Assembly (NCBI GenBank): GCA_905250885.1
Contig: CAJNOQ010000500.1
Coordinates: 1 to 48,848 of the forward strand
Source: Didymodactylos carnosus
Taxonomy: Eukaryota; Rotifera; Eurotatoria; Philodinida; Philodinidae
Length of the DNA stretch: 48,848 bases
Reading direction: 5' to 3'
The position numbers and the translations under genes are program-made. The notes beneath the pieces are model-generated. The model saw only the letters and a program-made list of their open reading frames with translations. It ran no database searches and was not told the DNA's origin. Below are positions 1-13,417 of this stretch, piece by piece (the first letter of the stretch is position 1; every line of letters starts with the position of its first letter).

Positions 1-3000
1 ATTAAAATTAGTAAAGGAGGGGAGGAGGGGGACGTACTGGATCAAAAAACGGCTTCCTGTTTTTTTGCTCATTTTGACTTGACGTTTGTAGAAAAGACAT
101 TTATACAAAAAATAATATTTTTGAAAAATTCATCATAGGTTTCACACAAACTTTGATATGAAAAAATAGCCAGTGAAAAACTGAATAAAATACTCTATGA
201 ACAATTCTTATACATCATTTCAGTAGGAAGAAATTATTTTTACGAGACAAATTCACCTAAAAGACGGTATCAGAGACGTTTAAAGGACTTTTTTCTCCAT
301 ATGCAAACAAGAATCCAACTTGTGTTTGATACAGAAAAATAGCCAATGAAAAACTGAATAAAATGGTATACAAACCATAGTTGCGTACCATATTACTAAG
401 GAGAAATGGGTCATTCTCAAGCATCCCCTCTCTAGTGACTATGCTTGAGTGATCATATTTTCCCATTTTCCCATTGACTCAATCCATTATAATTCAAATA
501 CGAGAAAAGTCAAGAAAATTCACTCATATTTTGCAGTTTTCACCATCAAATTTCAATTTTTTCTCAAAATCAACATCATATTTGGAATCACCATTAAAAT
601 GAACACCTTTGAAGAATCTTTCTTTCGAAATTTTTAGACAAGTTTGAGTTTTTGCGAATTTTTTCACCGAGATTTTTGCTGTACTGCAAAACTTATATAG
701 TTTTCTTGAAAAAAAAGCATAGATGATTAAAACTCGCTGAAAGACTAAGCACTTGCAGCCTTTAGAAGATTTAGGATGACGTACATAAATAGACCTATAA
801 GTATTAAGAGAATAGACAAAACATTTTACCAAAAAATGATTCGAGCGAGAATTAACGGCGCTATTCTAGTGCTATGAGCTTATTTGACTTCTCTAATATG
901 TCTGTAATATAACACTGTCATGCAAATATTCAAAAAGACATATAACCTTTAAGAACTCTAGAGTACTTTGTTCGATTCAGGTTTTGCCGCCGATTGTGAA
1001 TATCATCTTGACATTGAGAAAAAATATAATTCTAGTAGTAAAAATGGCAAAATACTGCTGTTTTGTCCTAGTTTTTCTTATTTTTTCACAAAAATTCGCC
1101 ATATTTTTATTTCTACCAACTTTTGTTTTGGACGGCATCACATGCCAATGTGAAAATATCTTCAAAAAATGTTCTTTGTTCAATTAGAACATCATTCATG
1201 TCGATTTATAAGAAAACATTGTCTTTACGCCTCTTGTACAAAGCTCAAAATCATTCTATGACGTGGTTAGTTAGTTTGACTATTGTCTGATTGGGAATAC
1301 TTGTTCTTTTTCGAAATTGACATGGACTGTAATCAATCAATAGTTTTCGGCACTAATCTTTGCTGCAGTAGACAGATTGCTATCACCTTTTCTTGCTTCA
1401 TATATCAAATGAATATATTGCGTAAATACTTTGAAACATTTGTTATATTTACTTTTTTTCGTTTTCTTAAGAAACTTGTAAAATCAAATATAAGTTTTGT
1501 TTTAAATAACTGTCTGTCTGTTCATTTAAGTAGCAACTAAATCGGTAGTATCACATTTATGCCAATCTCACTAGCAGCCGTATTCATTATTCATTCCTCA
1601 AGAAAAAAAATTTTCTGTTATAAGACGATCAACACTTTCGATTTTAATGTATTTTCACACTTCAAATTTTAACGAAGATGATAATAATGTTTAAATCTAG
1701 TTGACCGATCACGCCTTTTTTCCACTTGTAAGAAAACGAACTTCTGTATTTTTCTCAAGTTATTTATGTTTCGTTTGATCATATGTGTGTGTGTGTCAAT
1801 ATTTTTTATATAACAACGACTAAAAGTAGAAAGAATGTTTGAGTAGAGTCTTTTTTAACATGAGTATCTTGGGTAAGAATGTCTGATGCTCATAAATGAA
1901 ATAAGTATAGTTCAACATCATAACATTATTATATCGTATCTTTTATCAAATATTTTCTAAAGGATTTGCACTACAATCGATGAATATGACATTAAACATT
2001 TAATACATATTTGAGAGAAATGTAACAAGATTTCTGAGGTGCTATATTAGCCATGATCGACTGATTCTCTTCTGTTTTTTCGCTATGTTTTCTGCTGATG
2101 AGCTTACACTCGTTAACTGTTCCACTCAATTCTGTCCCATAAGATTTGTAGTCAATGATAGACTAAACTTAGTCTATCACTGCAGGCCCACTAATGCAAT
2201 AATTCTACTTGACTCTTACTTGAAAATTTATGATTTTGAGCAGATGATGTTCAAAACATTAGACATATGTATTGTTTCTTCAACAGATTTTGCTGTTGTT
2301 GTCATCGTTTAACTTAATAAAAACACACATGATAATAAAGTATGATTTACAGAAGAAAAAAATGGATTATAATGCCTTAAGCAAAAAAAACATTTAGGTA
2401 AGCTTGTTGTCATATTGAATTTGATTAAGAGAGAGAGAATAAGGTTCATTAGTTGTAGTAGTAGTATCTATCACTGATTAAAAATTCATATTCGTTTAGA
2501 TTAACTAACTAGAAAAATACCATCACTCATCACTAAAATTAAATAAAAAGAAAAATATATACAACGCCCACAATAACAAAACGAAATAGAGTGCAATGAT
2601 GTAGAATAGGAGATGCATCTGCCTAAGATATATTTCTTCGACAATTACTTATGCACTACGGGTGGAATTTTCAATAAGAATATGAGAAAGTATTAGCAAT
2701 GATAACATTATCAGTTTATGTGTATGAGCCGTGAATTTCGTCTCAAATAGATCTTAAAATTAATCTAATCACTGTCTGAATAGTACGATACATATGATAA
2801 ATTATTTTTAAAAAATTTTTTTGATAATCAAAACGTAAAAATTATGTTTGTCTTGTATTCAAATCAAGTACTTCTTTCAAAGTTGAATTCCTTATTTTTT
2901 GATACGTCAATATTCTGATACTTCTGAAACAGTTCTAAAAAGAGTCGAATCAAGACAATTAAGATGAATTTTTAATCTACATAATCAGTAGTACTTTTAC

Positions 3001-6000
3001 TCTTATTCAAACATATCATCATTTTATGGAAATGAATAATTTTATGTCTTGTTCCACACTATCTATGTTGTTGTTTTTTTGATAAAAAAACTACTAAATG
3101 ACGACAATGACAACAACAATAGGTGGAGTGTATCATTGAGTTAATCAAAACCAATTGAAAGAAATAAAAATTTTATTTTATTTATAAACAGATGTGTTTA
3201 TGTGTTTCACATTTCCTTAAACGTTACAATTTATCTCTCTAGTATGCTTAAAAATATGTAACAAGATATGAAGAAAAAAAAAAATTGTCAATAAAAAAAT
3301 GAGAAAGGAAGAAGATTAAACGTAAAATTTGAAATTGGTAATGAATAATGTAAATGTTCTAGGACTTTTTATTGTTACTCAACATAATCCACAACTTCTT
3401 TATCATTGACTTATCATGTTTTCAAATATTATGTGTCGCACTATACATGTTTTATTCGATTTCCGCTTTTCTAATCGCATACAATATTGTACATACATAC
3501 ACATCTGCTCATACGAGGCGGTAGAGTTCAAATGTATCGTGTACACGTGCTTTCAATGTCTCATAAAGATCAATTTACGGTGCACACACACACACACACA
3601 CATCGATTGTACGTGTTAATCAAATCGATCACAAAATAGCTTTTAACATTTTTTTTTTCTTCTTCACATTTTATTAAACAAATTGATAAATATTAACAAA
3701 AGAAGAAAGGAAAAAAACGTTTTTCAATTTTTTTAATTTTTATTTGTTTCAGAACAAAACAAAAATTCATCACAACAAACATATTAAGCAAATGAGATTT
3801 TTAAACGATGTCTCCAATAGTGAGATTAGTAGTAAGAATATTGAAAGATTTTTTACTTAATTTCGTTGAACAATCACATAATGAACGATAGCATGGGAAA
3901 ACTTTTAGTTTACAAAATCGAGAGAATGTTTCTAATATTTGTTGATCAATCTTCTTTTGCTACATCAAACTTTACGATTTAGAGTTATTATTCAGCTGAG
4001 ATGTCTAAACTATAATAATCTCGTGATAGTATGTAAGTGTCTGTATTGTAGCGTGTACGTCATCAGACCAGTGTATATATTTGAAAATACAATTCATAAT
4101 ATGGATTAAACAGATAAATGTTACTTTACGACAACAAATTGATCTTATGTAACTGTACATTTAAGATTTATTTTACTCAATCTCACTCACTCTTTCTCTA
4201 CTAATCATGATTAATCATTAGAATATATATATTTTCTCTCTATTCAAATGCAATTGTTCGTAGTCAAATATCAATAGACAGCTTATAGGCTAATTTTTTT
4301 GTTTTTATGGTCAAATGAACAGAACAGTACAACAATTTCGCACGATAACACATACACATGCACACACACGTTTCCTTTAATATTGACAAAAAATAATAAT
4401 TAGTTATTATATGAGGTCAATGCATATTTAAAATTGATACCAATTACATTCGTATTTTATTTTAAGGATTAAAATTCACTTTGGAAACTCAGTAATCTAA
4501 AAACAAAAAGATCAAACTTCATTGCACTTCTTTTCTCAATGAAAAAGAATATTATATCATAAAATATTTTCTTTCGTGAATCAATTCAACTATTCTCTAT
4601 AATTTGACTAAAGATCAACCTTTTTAAATATTTAAATTTCAAACAATTTAGTCATCATTTCTATAGTAAAACCATTATGATTGTTATTATACATGATATA
4701 GTAAAGTGATTTAATTGGTTAAGAACTTTACTGTTCTTTATGAAATTTTTTCACATGCTAATTTTCAGCTTTAATAAATTTTTTTGTATATTGATACACG
4801 TGTCTCTGTTTTTTTTTTCTCCTATTATTGTTGAATGGAACAAATGAAGCTAGTAAAAGAGCGTACTTCTTTATCTTATTAATAGTCATTATTTATACTT
4901 ATAGTCAGAGTAGAATTTAATGATGTGAGATTAATAAGACACAAAATCATAAAGAAGGAGGTAAGAAAAAGAAGAAGAATTAAATCATTCTTCACTTCCT
5001 TATATCCGTAAAAAATATTGACATCAAAGATAGAGAGAAACAATGAAGTGGATAATTATTCTCTTTTTCATTTTTCTTTTATCATACTAATTAGGCTGCA
5101 AAACAAAGACTTGATGTCTTCTCTTCTTATTCTATTATTCAACTGCATCATCGTACATTTTTCTCCTTTTTTTTTTTGTTTTTTAATAAAATCAAGTTCT
5201 CCAAATAGACTTAATGTGTCACAGAGCGAGAGAGAGAGAGAGAATAAATCACCTGCAAAATAAATATGATGCTGTTATTGTTGTCGTATTTAGTATGTGC
5301 ACGCGAACATCTTTAGTTGTCAATATTGACGAAAGGTATTGAACATATATATATATGTGTGTGTGTGTATGGTGAAGAATGCGAACATGGTTTTGACATG
5401 ATATTGCGATAAATATGATTGATAAGACAATTGTCGATTGTGCAATCAATATTTAGATTAAATCATTCAATATATATTAGACCTAATTATCGTGCACTAT
5501 TGCCTACATGAAAATTTCTCTATCATAAAGAAACTCGTTGAGCGAAGAATTGTAATTTTGAGCTTAAAAAATTAAAATTATTCTAAATTTTTTTGGAAAT
5601 AAGATTTTAGATAGAAAAAAAATCTGAGTGATTTCTTTGAAGTCCGACTAAAATTAGTGAATAATCGGTAAAAACTAGTGAGAAAACATTCATAAAATCC
5701 GGTATTGCACACAGACAAAGAATATTAGGCAGTAGAAGAATATTCCAATGTAATGAAATCAATTTCTTATATTAAATTAATATTCAAATATGATTTATTT
5801 AGCTCTATAATTTTGAATATTTAGTGAAAACTATTAGACGAATAATTTCATGATATTTTGCATATCAAACGTTGCTAACTTGAAATTGATCAACTACTTT
5901 CTATTTAATGAGGACAGAATGAAAATAGGTGTGTTTCTCTCTATATTATACGAGAAGAAAAAAATGTTGTCATCATATGTATCTGTATATATTTGGTCAA

Positions 6001-8373
6001 CGTAAATTGTAACAAATCAATATTTCGTCATCTACGTATTTGTTTAGTCAATATTGAGAGTGAACGTTAATTTATAAGTGCCAATCAAGATAATATTAAG
6101 TTTAAATTCTGAAAATTTAAATTTCTTTTTTATTCGTATGTCTGAGAGAGTCTGTGTATAAATTTCCATTTCCGGTGTTATAAAACAAAAAACATTTGAC
6201 ATCTAAAATTCATAACAAATTATTTATGGAATGGAATATCAGATTTCTAAATACAAAATTAAAAACTTTTCTTAATAAGATACTAGTCATACTTTAACAA
6301 GAAGTATGAGGTTTTTTATTAATTCTCTCTATGCTAAACAAGCTAAAAAATATACTAATAATTTGATGGAATATATTTTTAGACGGAAATGTGCACAATT
6401 AGCAATAGAGGCCACCTTATTTTATATTCATCCTAATAAAATGTTGCTGATAAAAAAAACAGGAAATAAACACTAAACCTGATGCAGTTGCACTACAAGA
6501 ATAAATAAATTTATTCTATTTGTCTTATTGGAAGAAAAATAGAGAGAAATGAATGTTAAAAAGCTTGAATTAGAAAATCAATCTCACGTTCATTTCTGCT
6601 TTTTGGTTTAAATTTGATCATATACATTAGAGATTTTGAAAAATCTCAATCCTTCAATTGTTCACTTTTCTTTTTCTACTTCTTTTATTACTTACGACGA
6701 CTGACATTTTCCCTTTGTGCATCAATTAGCATTTTCAAAAAAAAAAATTGTTTATAGTAGCACAATGTTCAACCGGAAGTACGATAAAAATATAAAAAAA
6801 ATAGAAGAAGTAAAATATTAGATTAGAAATGCTGATTTACATGAGAAACAAAAAAAAAGGCAAAATTCTTTATATTTTTTTTCCTTTTTTTTTGGTTTGC
6901 AGACAAAAGTACATTTGCTTGACTGACATATAGAAAACAAAAAAAAAAAAAAATAAAGAAGAAAAAAATATTTCAGGAAATAACTTTAATGCTAGTGAAC
7001 TTTGCGTTTCTCACGACAAAAAAAAAAAAAAAAAATAGTAGAGTTGATGAAGAACAGAATGTCGTTTCCGTTACTCAGCAACTTCCCAAAGACAGGATGT
7101 TAACTTGAATAAAAATGAGAATGTGTCTAAGATAAGTCTAGAAACGTTTTCAGTAAGACTATTGTACTGTAGTATAACGTAAATTAAATCTGATAGAAAA
7201 TTTTTTTTATTTTCAAATAAAAGTTCCCGGTCATGCATAATAATACGAAAGATAATAAGATGACAACTTCATAGACATGACTAAAATACAGTTCATAATG
7301 TACTACTAAAGCAAAATCAAGTTGTCTAAATTTTTATTCTTGCAATATTGAATAAAATCTAAACTAAATATCTAATTCTATATTATGATAAATTTCAAGT
7401 TTTTCTAGTCAAATTTAAATATTTTATTATTTTTAACTACTTTGTTTTTTTTTCTTTAAAAATATAATCTGTAGATTAGAAAAGTTTTCAATCACCGTAC
7501 ACTTGTCTCAAGAAAATTAGAAAAAAAAAATCAAAATAAGTTGAAACAATGGAAATCATTTTCCCACCCTAATGAGTTTTTAATGCCAACATCTTGAATG
7601 AAAAAAGATAATTAGTTAACAATGACATTTTTGAGTCTAGTTTTATCGTTAGATAACAAAGATCAATCTTTGTTGACGTAGAAAAAAAAAAAACGAAAAA
7701 CACTTATTATCACTTAGCTGATTATATAACAAATAATACTTTTTTCTGATCATTTTTTTAGTTTTTTTTTTTTTTAGTAGGATGAGAAAAAAATTTCTAA
7801 CAAATCACAACGACAAAAATCTTTTCTCTTTATCTTGTACACAATAAGCAGGTAAATTTTCATCGTTCATATATACAGGTTTTTTTGTCATTTCTCTCTG
7901 TATTAGTGAACACTCATATATAAGAAACGAACGGAAAATGAATTCATAGGCTCTTTTCTATCTTTCTCATGCTTGTATAAATTGATTGGCGGAAGTCAAT
8001 GTACGATATTTTCATTGGACATATACACAGTGAGAAAGAGAGAGAGAGGAAAGAAAAGAGAACACACACACAAAATGAACTCACATCATGAAGAACTTCA
8101 ATCAAACTCTGTCTAGCACTCACTCTTCATATGTAAAAAAAAGAAAACCAATGTAATTTTCTCTTCTTCTCCTATTTTACTATACAAGAGTTTTCTAAAT
8201 AAAAAACGGAACTTTTTCTTTTAACTGAAAAAAAAAGAGAAAAAAAAATCAATCCTGTTAAGGAAAACGTTAATCGGCTTGCATTTCCGTAACAGTCCGA
8301 TTTTAAGGAATTCCGGACTTTAAAGGCGTCTCCTTTCGAGTTTCCTATTTTATATATTCTTCTGCTTCAAGAC
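1..8373. other. AT-rich gene-free region upstream of the ETS gene
   Basis: No exon with convincing protein-like content was found on either strand. The stretch is dominated by A/T runs and short microsatellites. Positions 150-193 and 323-366 carry two diverged copies of one motif (both contain AAAAACTGAATAAAAT), offset by about 173 bp, so the left edge is repetitive. Because the ETS gene at 9276-11190 lacks a Pointed domain and any certain first exon, part of this region may be its promoter or a long intron. That is inference. Confidence 0.5.
3583..3601. repeat. (CA)n microsatellite
   Basis: An uninterrupted CA dinucleotide run. Similar short runs of GT or GA occur near 1785-1796, 5226-5243 and 5357-5368. 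They are ordinary simple repeats. Confidence 0.9.
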
Positions 8374-11190
8374 ATGCTTACTGGTAAGAGACACATATAT
8401 ACACATACACACACACACTATTTCCTTCGTAGGAAATATAAAATGATCGACATCATGATGACACAACACAAGACAGTAGTAGTATAAAAACCGGAGATAT
8501 TACTAATAAATAAAAACATCATCATACAGGAATAACAGTTTTCCGTTATCCTAATATAGTTGTTGTAGTTAAATTTGAGGTGGTTGCCTATATCATGTCA
8601 TAAAAAAAAACAATAAATGAGAAAAATATTTGTATATATTTTCTTCTTTTTTTTTTCATCCGTCAGGAAATAGTTGCAAAAATTGATACAACTTGAAAAC
8701 ATCCGATGGTGTACTACTGTGAGCAAAACGGGTTTCCTTCTTTTCTAAAAAGAAAAAGTTTCCTGTCTCTGATACAAAAAAAAAAAATATTGTTTTCATT
8801 TTATCAAAATTTTTTGTCTGTATATAGGTCAGATAGGAAATTTCTTTATTGATTAATGCGTGTATTCTCGAATTTCGAGATGAAGTAAGTAGCTTATTCT
8901 CATCGAAAATCGACCTCTTTCTGTACTGTAATACCGTAGATAAAGACTAAACATGTGCCTTTTTCCCTTCATTTTGATAAAAATCACAAATTTTTAAATA
9001 TAAATTTTGTCTTAGTACAACATTTATATACTGATGGTTAGTTCAATCCTTCATAGATCTCATTATATCTGAGCAGTAAACACATTTCATGTTCTAATTG
9101 ACAAAATTTCCTATTTCTCACTACTATTGAATACGATCATTTGTCAGAAGTCAACATGTATGTTTTTCATGCAGATTTAAGTGTGTCGTCATTACTTTGA
9201 TTTTTTTTTACATCTATTTTTTCAACTAATAGTAAAATCGACACTTGTAAATTGTTATTATTATTACTGTTTTAGAACCACCGTCAAAGAATGCCTGGAC
9301 TTCTGTTGGTGGCCATACACAAGGTAATTTTTGATTGTTTATGTAAATATTATCTCAAAGCAACAACTCTAAAACACTTAAAGGATAAAGCGGATTAAAC
9401 AATCTATTTTTCTTTCTTACTTTATTCGTTTTTTCATTTGTTTATTCAAGTGTGAGAGTATGTATATAATTCATTGAGGTTAGCAACACGAAAATATCGA
9501 TTTCTACTAATAAATGTTTTTAAACATCGAATTGTTGTTAGTGAACTGTGTGAAAAACGAACAAAACTTATAAGTTAATTAAGTAACTAAAAATATTACC
9601 GAGTGAAATGTTAGAGAATAATATATTTCTGTCATCTAATCCAGTATTTGAAGCTTATTTTTTTCTACATTAGCCAAAAAAAGCGAAACGATGGCTCATA
9701 AACGGCTCATGTTTAAACGTGAAGTTGAAATATGTGATTTTACAACAGTCTTAGAATAACACCAGTTTACATTGTCTATTATCTTTGTCGTTGAGCAATG
9801 ATTTACTGATAGAAAATCCTCATTTTCTATCTTCTATGGAAGATCGTACTCGTTGTGAAATAGAGAAGAGTCAATCAACGATGTAGTATTTCTTGCTCTT
9901 TTTTTGATTTATTTTGTAAAAACAGATGGTTGAAGATGCTTTTTCAAGTTAAAGAAGTTCTATGTGTAGTATGTGCATGATGATTTATACTATTGTGTGT
10001 GTGATAATTGTTGTTCGAACGACACAAAGAGAGAGACAGAGAAGAAGAAAAAATATTCAAATGAACCGCAATTTCTCACAAGAAAAAAAAACGAAAGTCA
10101 ACAGTAATCATGTGATTAATAAAATTAAATTAGGTTAAATTCAATCAAAAATTGTTTAAATAGTTATTTGATTGAAGCGAAAAAAAAAGGATAATAATTA
10201 TCGCAATTGTCTCGTATATAATAACCCCATATGATGCATGACATGTACTAATATTTGTATTTAGGTTACTCTTCTTCATCTACATCGTTATCAGCTAGAA
10301 TTAAAGGTGAATTTGAATCACAACATCAACAATGGTCTCTTGTTAAAGCTGACTCACCACATGGTGGACTAAGAGGTAATCACAAAAACATTTAAAAAAA
10401 ATTTTTATCATTTAAAAATTGTGTTTTTTTGCTATTTAATTTCAGATACATATTCAACAATTTCTGGACCATCCAGCTTGTTTTCACATCATTCAAATCG
10501 TTTTGGAGGTGCTGCTGGTAAGACAAATTTAGTCTAGATAAATGTCATTTATTTCTATATCTTTCTTTGAATTGTGACTTTTATTTGGTTTTTTTAGGCA
10601 CTGGCCAAATTCAATTATGGCAATTCTTATTAGAATTGTTAGCTGAACCAACAAATACAAGTATTATCTCGTGGGAAGGACAAAATGGTGAATTTAAACT
10701 AATTGATCCTGATGAAGTGGCACGACGATGGGGGGAACGAAAATCAAAACCAAATATGAACTATGATAAACTATCACGTGCACTACGTTATTATTACGAT
10801 AAAAATATTATGACAAAAGTACATGGTAAACGTTATGCGTATAAATTTGATTTTAACGGTTTACATCAATTGAATCAACCAGCTATGCCTGAATCAGCCT
10901 ATAATAAGTATCAACAAGACTTTTTAATGCGTAATTATGCATTCGGCTATGCCGCTCATCATACAGCACATCAAAAATTGACAGCTGTTGCTGGTTTAAG
11001 TCCAACAATGTCAGCCGCAGCGGCCACAAATGTAGCACTCACCTCACCATACACAAACTATTGGAATCCGAGTGGTTATGATTATAATTTTAGTGCAACA
11101 AATCCCTATTTACACGGAACATATTGGGCATCAAATCCTGTAACAAATTCGTCGACATTTAACGTACCACAAACATCCTTACCTTACTAA
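8374..11190 (+). CDS. ETS-domain transcription factor, ERG/FLI1-like
   Basis: Sequence-specific nuclear transcription factor. Exons: 9276-9323, 10265-10375, 10446-10517, 10598-11190, all with GT-AG borders and matching phase. A possible first coding exon is 8374-8383 (ATGCTTACTG then GTAAGA), whose phase fits the next exon and gives a 277-residue protein. The last exon opens with [13 protein letters not shown] and continues through [34 protein letters not shown] and [13 protein letters not shown], the whole winged-helix ETS domain (about residues 85-170) including the two DNA-contacting arginines of RALRYYY. The tail is rich in Tyr, Asn, Ser and Pro, as in FLI1/ERG C-termini. An IKGE motif before the domain matches the SUMOylation consensus. 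No Pointed (PNT) domain is visible, so this is either a short isoform or the PNT exons lie upstream of the window. The family call is firm; the start is not. Confidence 0.9.
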
Positions 11191-11224
11191 AATAACGTGC
11201 TAATAATTCTCTCTATCAAGTGAC

Positions 11225-11230
11225 AATAAA
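11225..11230 (+). promoter_or_regulatory. Poly(A) signal of the ETS gene
   Basis: AATAAA lies 34 nt after the ETS stop codon. A second AATAAA follows near 11291. Either could direct 3' end formation. Confidence 0.5.
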
Positions 11231-13417
11231 ATCATTTATCACATTATGTGTATATATTACTTTCGCGCTTCTTGTGTTTACACATGTTTTAATAAAACAG
11301 TGTTTTCGTTGTTTATTTGTTTGATTTTTAGTGAATTAAAACAGAAAGAGAAATTAAAAAGATTTGAATTGAAAATTGACATTCAACAGTTCAATGAAGA
11401 CATCGTAACATAACTACAATATTTATGTGAGCAAACATCCTCTATGGATAGGACCTGTCACCATCATAACTGGACTGCTATTTATAATGCAAAGTTAGGT
11501 ACATGTACTTTTTTATCCACTTATTTAGTTCAACCTACTGATCGAAGCGAGCACTAGGTTAACGTGAGCGGGATAAAATGTGAGATTGTCTATTAGGTTA
11601 ATCAGGCAGTCAATCTACTAATTAATCCAGCAGATAGTCTTTTATAACCGCGCAGAATAAGCTTGACCGCTTGCTTCTTGATTGAATCACACGATGAGCA
11701 ACGAGTTCAACTGCATCAAAAACCTAACCATCTAGCTCAACTGCGCATTCTTAGCTCATTTGTTTTTGTTTGGAATATGTCTAAAATGTTTAATAATAGA
11801 CACAATTGCTTACAGCATTGTTCTTGTTGAGCTTTGACGCTTAACAGGAATCAAAGAGTTATAAATAGGTAGTAATTGTTGTGATTTATATACTAATCAT
11901 ACAAAAAACAAGGCTGAAAACATTTATCGGCCATGTTTAACCATCTAAAATTTCTTATCGATCTCATACGATGAATTATATAGTAAGCGTGACACGCATG
12001 ATTAACTGGAGAGATTTATTCACTGCAGGAAAGAGCGTCATCATCAGGAGCCATTATTATTAATAAAATGCAGATGTTCAGTATAACCCTATCATTATTC
12101 AAGTCGTAGTAGTAAAAGACAAAATTGTTTTTCTTTCTGTTGTCAAAGACAGGTGGGTATGAACAGTCACAGTGTATAGCTAAAAGCAGATGATACGACG
12201 TTTTCTTGTCATTAGCTTTATGATAATGTGTTTAAACGATAAGTGTGAATGTCTTTAAACATATTTGTGTGCGTGTGTGTGGTTATAGTTACAACTTTAA
12301 ACAATAGTGGTTATAGTAAAAAAAAATGTATATAGAAATTAGTGTCAACTAATTAATTTCTTACCGTATCCACACAATGTCAAAAGAGCTACATGTTGTG
12401 CTACTTGAATGTGTTCAGTTTGTTCATTCAATTAGTTCAAGAGAGAGACTTGTATTTAATGTATTATTTGTTAAGCTCGATTAAGTTTACTAAACCATCT
12501 TAAATTTTACATTTTTCAGCAGCAAGTTTTGATAATATATTATACATATTTTATTTTGATAGATGTTTTAGATCTGATATTTCGTTCTTGTAAAAACTAG
12601 CTTAAATTTTTGAACTGAATATATTTTCATTATTAGCATAAGTCTATATCCACAATTCGTTTATGTATATTCAGATTATGATGTTATTACTTCTTCTTTG
12701 CAACGATTTCTGAACGTAATTATTATTATTGGAGTTTTAATTCCATCCCTAACAGAACTGTTTTCTATATACACATATAGAATGTCATTTCCTTTCAATA
12801 TATATGTGCAATCACGATATTTATCCTATCTTTACAGTATATAATTAATTGTTTCAGCATAACATCAGCAATGACAGTAATAAAGTTGATCTATGATTGA
12901 ACATTCTTCATTTTCAAGAAATTCACAAAGTAGAGAAATATAATGCGAATCTCTTATATCTGCTGATGATATTAGCTGTTTAAAAGTGCATAAGCGACAG
13001 ATCAATATCGAAAAACGCTATAATTTTTTATTTCTACTCGTATTGTGTTATTTCTAAAATATTTTCTTCTCATTTTTTTTAATGAACGCGCACACTCCAC
13101 ACTTGAAACGTTATGAGTTTTCTTTTGTTGCCATCAAACAATATTTGATAGTGTGAATGACACACACATCAACACGAAGATACAAAAGAACATTTTCACT
13201 TTGATTATTTGAAGAGTCAAAAAAAAACTCATGTTAACAGAATCTAGAATAAACGAACATTATGCAAAAAAAAAGAAACGGAAACGAAAAAACATTAGAA
13301 TTGAACCGATGGTAAATTATAGTTGCTTATTTTCAAAACGAAATATATCATTAATAACACCGTGAATACCCTGTTCAATTGAGGACGGAAATAGTATCAG
13401 TTGGAAGGACTATCTCG
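11231..13417. other. Intergenic region, no gene seen
   Basis: AT-rich DNA between the convergent 3' ends of the ETS gene and the membrane-protein gene. I see no coding exon. Positions 11500-11720 are less AT-rich and look like the remnant of an unidentified repeat, without clear ends. Confidence 0.5.
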
